Assembly: GCA_041627475.1 (NCBI GenBank)
Contig: JBFKQZ010000133.1
Coordinates: forward strand, 1 to 8,579
DNA length: 8,579 nt
Reading direction: 5' to 3'
From: JBFGFG01 sp041627475
GTDB taxonomy: Bacteria > Actinomycetota > Nitriliruptoria > Nitriliruptorales > Nitriliruptoraceae
Of the stretch, positions 5,869 to 8,579 are shown one piece after another. The notes beneath the pieces are model-generated. The model saw nothing but the letters and a program-made list of their open reading frames with translations, had not been told where the DNA came from and did not search any database. Each line of letters opens with the position of its first letter. Position 1 is the first letter of the stretch. A program made the translations under genes and the position numbers.

Positions 5869-6849
5869 TCAGTCGCTGAAGGCGTTCGCGTCGAGCCCGG
5901 CGAGCTCGCAGACCTCGGCCCACAGCGCCATGGCCTGCTCCGGCCGCGTCTCGGTGCCCGGGACGTAGGCCGTGCGGCGGACGCGACGGTCGAGCCAGAA
6001 CCGGCCGGGGCGCTCGACCGGTTCGTCGGCCACGACGAGCCACGCGGCGGTGTCGGCGCCGCCACGCGGGTCGCGGAACAACGGCCCCATGACCTTGTTG
6101 AACGTCGGCAGCGACCGCTCGACGCCCGGCGTGGCGGCCCAGCCCGGGTGCATCGCGCTGACGTTGACGTCGTCGCCGAGGCGCGCCGCGAGCTGGTCGG
6201 TGAGCACGACCTGGGCGCGCTTGGCGCGGGCGTACGACTTCGCCGGCTCGAAGTCGTCGGGGGACTGCAGCTTCTTCACGATGAGCGGCTCGGAGTACAT
6301 GCCGCCCGAGCTCACCCAGACCACGCGGCCCGGGTGGTCCGACGCACGCAGCGCCGGCAGCAGCTCGTGGGTGAGCAGGAAGGGCGCGACGACGTGGAGC
6401 AGCACCGTGCGCTCGACCCCGTCGACCTCCTCGCGGTCCGCGAACATCGCGCCGGCGTTGTGGACCAGGCCGTCCAGGACCGGGACCTCCTCGCGGAACT
6501 CGGCCGCGAAGGCCCGAACGGCGTCGAGGTCCATCAGGTCCAGCGTCCAGAAGACGACGTCGTCGCTGCCGGTCGCGCGGCGGACCTCGTCGACGGTCTG
6601 GACGCCCTTCTCCTCGCTGCGGACGGTGATGTGCACCGTCGCGCCCGCTTCGACGAGCAGTTCGACAGCCGCCGTGCCGAGCCCCCCGTTGCCGCCGGTC
6701 ACGAGGACCGTGCGACCGGTCAGGTCGAAGTCCGCCAGGGGCTGCCAGTCGTCGAGCCGGCTGCGCACCGCCGGACCGATCCTCGTGAACGAGCCGACGA
6801 TCGTGGCCTCGAGGGCCGTGTCGAGTATGCGGGGGAGGGAGGGGCTCAA
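5869..6849 (-). CDS. SDR-family oxidoreductase, DHRS12/retinol-dehydrogenase-like
   Basis: The 326-residue product has an N-terminal extension of about 45 residues (SLPRILDTALEATIVGSF, then RLDDWQPLADFDLTGR) before the Rossmann fold, a layout I associate with DHRS12-like SDRs. Cofactor and catalytic motifs are complete: TGGNGGLG 51-58, NAG 131-133, Ser180/181 in VWVSSGG, and YARAK with Y206 and K210, followed by HPGW at 234-237. The Arg in VRSEEKG (R77) suggests NADP(H). The C-terminal part has the long segment GRFWLDRR and ends ANAFSD. I expect NAD(P)-dependent oxidation or reduction of a lipophilic alcohol or ketone; the substrate is unknown. The start is TTG at 6849 with no clear ribosome site. 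An in-frame stop lies a few codons upstream and no nearby ATG or GTG replaces it, so the start is less certain than the rest. Confidence 0.9.
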   Translation of the reverse strand: MSPSLPRILDTALEATIVGSFTRIGPAVRSRLDDWQPLADFDLTGRTVLVTGGNGGLGTAAVELLVEAGATVHITVRSEEKGVQTVDEVRRATGSDDVVFWTLDLMDLDAVRAFAAEFREEVPVLDGLVHNAGAMFADREEVDGVERTVLLHVVAPFLLTHELLPALRASDHPGRVVWVSSGGMYSEPLIVKKLQSPDDFEPAKSYARAKRAQVVLTDQLAARLGDDVNVSAMHPGWAATPGVERSLPTFNKVMGPLFRDPRGGADTAAWLVVADEPVERPGRFWLDRRVRRTAYVPGTETRPEQAMALWAEVCELAGLDANAFSD

Positions 6850-6872
6850 GGCTGCACCATGTGTCGCGGGTC

Positions 6873-6927
6873 ACCAACGTGCCACGTGACGTTCGGTGCA
6901 GCCGCCCGATCCGGTTCGCCACGTGGT
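6873..6927. promoter_or_regulatory. Repeated CACGTG palindromes in the divergent SDR/AroE intergenic region
   Basis: The 113-base gap between the divergent starts holds two copies of GCCACGTG (6881-6888 and 6918-6925), each containing the self-complementary CACGTG. The first copy is flanked by a further inverted repeat, AACGT (6876-6880) and ACGTT (6889-6893), with ACC and GGT further out at 6873-6875 and 6895-6897. Two half-conserved palindromes 37 bases apart between divergent genes look like operator sites for a dimeric regulator acting on one or both genes. I could not find convincing -35/-10 pairs here. Confidence 0.3.
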
Positions 6928-6962
6928 CAACTCGCGCGGATGCCGCCTGGACAGGAGCACGC

Positions 6963-7811
6963 GTGGCAGCTGACTTCCTCCGCCCCCTGACCGGTTCGTT
7001 CGCCCGGCCGGCGGCCGAGAACCCGACGGTGGTGATGATCGAGGCGGCCTACCGGCACCACGGCCTGGACTGGCGCTACCTGAACTGCGAGGTGGCGCCC
7101 GAGGACCTGGGCGACGCCGTGCGGGGCGCGCGGGCGATGGGATGGCGTGGCTTCAACTGCTCGATCCCGCACAAGGTGGCCGTCATCGAGCACCTCGACC
7201 GGCTGGGCGAGTCGGCCGCGATCATCGGTGCGGTGAACACCGTCGTGCGTGACGGCGACGACCTCGTCGGCGAGAACACCGACGGCAAGGGCTTCGTCGC
7301 TGCCCTGCGCGAGGTCCGCGACCCGGCCGGGGCGGACGTGGTGCTGCTGGGCGCCGGCGGGGCCGCGCGCGCCATCGCCGTCGAGCTCGCGCTGTCGGGT
7401 GCGGCCCACGTGGCGGTCGTCAACCGCACGCCGGAGCGCGCCGAGGCCGTCGCCGCGCTGGTCCGGGACCGGACACCGGCGGACGCCACCGCAGTGCGGT
7501 GGTCGGGGACGCTGCCGGTGCCGCCCGGTACCGATGTGCTCGTCAACGCGACGCCGATCGGGCTGCACCCACACGTCGCGCAGACGCCGGACGTCGACCA
7601 CGACACGCTGGCCGCCTCGACGGTGGTCGCGGACGTCGTGACCAACCCGCCGCGGACGCGCCTCCTGGAGGCCGCCCGGGAGCGTGGCTGCGCGACCGTC
7701 GACGGCCTCGCCATGCTCGTCGGCCAGGGCGTCATCGGACTGCGACACTGGACCGGGATCGAGGCGGACCCCGCGGTCATGCGGCGCGCGCTGCTGGCAC
7801 TCGACCTGTGA
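6963..7811 (+). CDS. aroE: Shikimate dehydrogenase-like (AroE family) protein
   Basis: The 282-residue product has the AroE fold. The catalytic pair is present: Lys71 in NCSIPHK and Asp107 in GENTDGKG. Asn92 lies in GAVNTV, the NADP-binding loop GAGGAARA is at 130-137, NRTPERA follows at 154-160 (Arg/Thr favouring NADP), and the C-terminal DGLAMLVGQG (Q255) and HWTG are present. AroE reduces 3-dehydroshikimate to shikimate in aromatic amino-acid synthesis. The N-terminal segment that normally reads HSxSP and binds the substrate carboxylate through two serines here reads AAENP (17-21), so the substrate may differ, for example quinate or another related compound. No other aro gene is in the window. 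The start is GTG at 6963, with AGGAG (6953-6957) five bases upstream. A longer frame from 6861 lacks such a site and adds unrelated Arg-rich residues. Confidence 0.88.
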   Translation: MAADFLRPLTGSFARPAAENPTVVMIEAAYRHHGLDWRYLNCEVAPEDLGDAVRGARAMGWRGFNCSIPHKVAVIEHLDRLGESAAIIGAVNTVVRDGDDLVGENTDGKGFVAALREVRDPAGADVVLLGAGGAARAIAVELALSGAAHVAVVNRTPERAEAVAALVRDRTPADATAVRWSGTLPVPPGTDVLVNATPIGLHPHVAQTPDVDHDTLAASTVVADVVTNPPRTRLLEAARERGCATVDGLAMLVGQGVIGLRHWTGIEADPAVMRRALLALDL

Positions 7812-7817
7812 CCCGCG

Positions 7818-7841
7818 GCCACCGGACCGGGGTCCGGTGGC
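7818..7841 (+). terminator. Strong hairpin after the AroE-like gene
   Basis: GCCACCGGAC (7818-7827) and GTCCGGTGGC (7832-7841) form a perfect 10-base stem with the loop CGGG, starting 6 bases past the AroE stop and ending 40 bases before the tRNA. No T-tract follows. The position and stability make it a good candidate for a transcription end that isolates the tRNA gene. Confidence 0.6.
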
Positions 7842-7866
7842 GACCGGGGCGCCGGGGCCGACGTCG

Positions 7867-7872
7867 TAGGCT
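7867..7872 (+). promoter_or_regulatory. -10-like element of the tRNA-Val gene
   Basis: TAGGCT begins 15 bases before the mature tRNA 5' end, inside CGTAGGCTC, the same nine bases as at the presumed flotillin promoter. No TTGACA-like -35 is seen 16-18 bases upstream, where the sequence is a G/C run. Confidence 0.35.
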
Positions 7873-7881
7873 CGACGTGCC

Positions 7882-7955
7882 GGGCGGTTAGCTCAGCTGG
7901 CCAGAGCGCCTCGTTTACACCGAGGAGGTCGGGGGTTCGAGCCCCTCACCGCCCA
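7882..7955 (+). tRNA. tRNA-Val, anticodon UAC
   Basis: The full cloverleaf is visible. Acceptor arms are GGGCGGT (7882-7888) and ACCGCCC (7948-7954), with discriminator A7955. The D stem is GCTC/GAGC (7891-7894, 7904-7907). The anticodon stem is CCTCG/CGAGG (7909-7913, 7921-7925) around loop TTTACAC, which places TAC at 7916-7918. The variable loop has 5 bases. The T arm GGGGG/CCCCT encloses TTCGAGC. All stems pair, with one G-T wobble in the T stem. The anticodon UAC reads GUA and, with wobble, other valine codons. CCA is not encoded and must be added after transcription. There is no intron. Confidence 0.97.
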
Positions 7956-7985
7956 CGAACGGGTGTCGTCGAGTGGAGCGTGGCC

Positions 7986-8321
7986 GTGTCCGATCGATCA
8001 CGCCGTCTCGTGACGAGCCTGGTGGTGGTGCTGCTGGTCGCCGTCGCGGGCTGCAGCACTGGCTACACCGCCGTGTCGCTCGAGGCCCTGGCCGACGAGC
8101 AGGAGGCATGGGACGGTCGACTGGTCGAGGTGACCGGCACCGTCGGTTCGGTCGACGACCCGCTGCACTACTGGGTCGAGGACGGGGCGACCCATCGGGT
8201 GGGTCTGGTGCCCGGCGAGGGGCTGGACGCCTACGTGGGGCGGACAGTGACCGTGCGGGGGCGATTCACGTTCCGCGACGACGAGGGCCGTCGCATCCTC
8301 GTCGACGAGCTCAGGGGCTGA
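7986..8321 (+). CDS. Small secreted lipoprotein, possible OB-fold domain
   Basis: The 111-residue product begins with a lipoprotein signal: a basic N-terminus (SDRSRRL), a hydrophobic core (LVVVLLVAVA) and the lipobox VAGC with lipidated Cys23. The mature part of about 89 residues contains two similar strand patterns, GRLVEVTGTVGSV and GRTVTVRGRFTFRD, around YWVEDGATHRVGLV. This resembles the small OB-fold (tRNA_anti-like) domains of secreted proteins; function unknown. I chose the GTG at 7986 because GGAG (7975-7978) lies seven bases before it. A GTG at 7980 in the same frame is only one base from that site. The gene starts 30 bases past the tRNA-Val and could be transcribed with it. Its stop is 9 bases from the converging gene. 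Confidence 0.82.
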   Translation: MSDRSRRLVTSLVVVLLVAVAGCSTGYTAVSLEALADEQEAWDGRLVEVTGTVGSVDDPLHYWVEDGATHRVGLVPGEGLDAYVGRTVTVRGRFTFRDDEGRRILVDELRG

Positions 8322-8330
8322 GTCGCACGG

Positions 8331-8579
8331 TCAGAGCGGCCAGTCGGAGCCGTGCCCGTCGACCAGTGCCGGCAGCAGCCGTCGCTGCGCCTCGCGATCG
8401 TGGGCCGCGACCGTGAGGTCCGGCCCGGCGGACCCGTCGGGGGCCGCCGAGACGAGACGTGACGGCGCGGGGGGTGGCTCGGCCGGCCTGACGAACGAGC
8501 CGTGGACCGTTCCGAGGTAGCCGTCCAGCGCGTCCTCGACGGTCGAGAGGACGGTCGGGTCCGGCTGCTCGTCCTCGTC
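8331..8579 (-). CDS. Unrecognised protein, C-terminal 82 residues (gene enters from the right edge)
   Basis: Read on the minus strand, a single frame stays open from the window edge to a TGA at 8333-8331, giving 82 residues. It begins DEDEQPDPTVLSTVEDALDG, contains YLGTVHGSFVRPAEPPPAPS, and ends REAQRRLLPALVDGHGSDWPL. The balanced, acidic composition and G/C-ending codons support real coding; the start lies outside the window. I recognise no family. The YLGTVHGSFVRP to LTVAAHDREAQRRLLPAL arrangement suggests a small domain with a Pro-rich linker. It converges with the lipoprotein gene, with only 9 bases between the stops and no clear shared terminator beyond a weak CTCAG/CTGAG repeat at 8310-8322. 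Confidence 0.65.
   Translation of the reverse strand, partial: DEDEQPDPTVLSTVEDALDGYLGTVHGSFVRPAEPPPAPSRLVSAAPDGSAGPDLTVAAHDREAQRRLLPALVDGHGSDWPL

Noticed and set aside
3750..5879. 709-residue frame on the plus strand covering five minus-strand genes
   Set aside because: It crosses several gene boundaries and junctions, has no recognisable domain, and is an effect of the scarcity of stop codons in GC-rich DNA.
6861..6962. Longer AroE-like start adding 34 residues
   Set aside because: There is no ribosome site at 6861 and the extra residues have no similarity to AroE. The GTG at 6963 has AGGAG at ideal spacing.
5533..6990. 485-residue plus-strand frame opposite the two SDR genes
   Set aside because: It is antisense to two SDRs with complete fold motifs, has no domain of its own, and runs into the AroE-like gene's ribosome site.

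Overview
The window is very GC-rich DNA with strong G/C preference at third codon positions, many GTG starts plus one TTG, and a tRNA gene without an encoded CCA end. This fits a high-GC Actinomycetota chromosome; I cannot place it further. Nothing looks mobile: I see no transposase, integrase, CRISPR array or long repeat. Every gap between genes is under about 115 bases.

Left part (1-3445, minus strand). A four-member operon reads leftward: a flotillin (SPFH domain, long coiled coil), a 341-residue protein with an acidic middle, a 161-residue protein with two membrane segments, and a possible 34-residue arginine-rich peptide. All three junctions are 4-base start/stop overlaps (GTGA, ATGA, GTGA), so the products are probably made together. 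I see no NfeD-type partner in the window; the two unrecognised proteins hold that place. Beyond the operon is the beginning of an unrecognised gene that runs off the left edge. It begins right at a promoter-like palindrome and may be leaderless.

Middle part (3445-6849, minus strand). In transcription order: a DHRS12-like short-chain dehydrogenase, a GC hairpin, a second classical-type SDR lacking the catalytic tyrosine, an unrecognised 153-residue protein overlapping its end, a Cof-type HAD phosphatase, and a small DUF5522 protein whose start overlaps the HAD stop. The SDR/153-residue pair and the HAD/DUF5522 pair look translationally coupled. No common pathway is evident.

Right part (6850-8579). 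Divergent from the SDRs is an AroE-like dehydrogenase that keeps the catalytic Lys/Asp pair but not the usual shikimate-binding serines. A strong hairpin, tRNA-Val(UAC) and a small lipoprotein with a possible OB-fold follow on the plus strand. The 3' end of a gene on the minus strand enters from the right edge and converges with the lipoprotein gene.

The most promising unexplained unit is the flotillin operon with its two unknown partners and the coupled micro-ORF.
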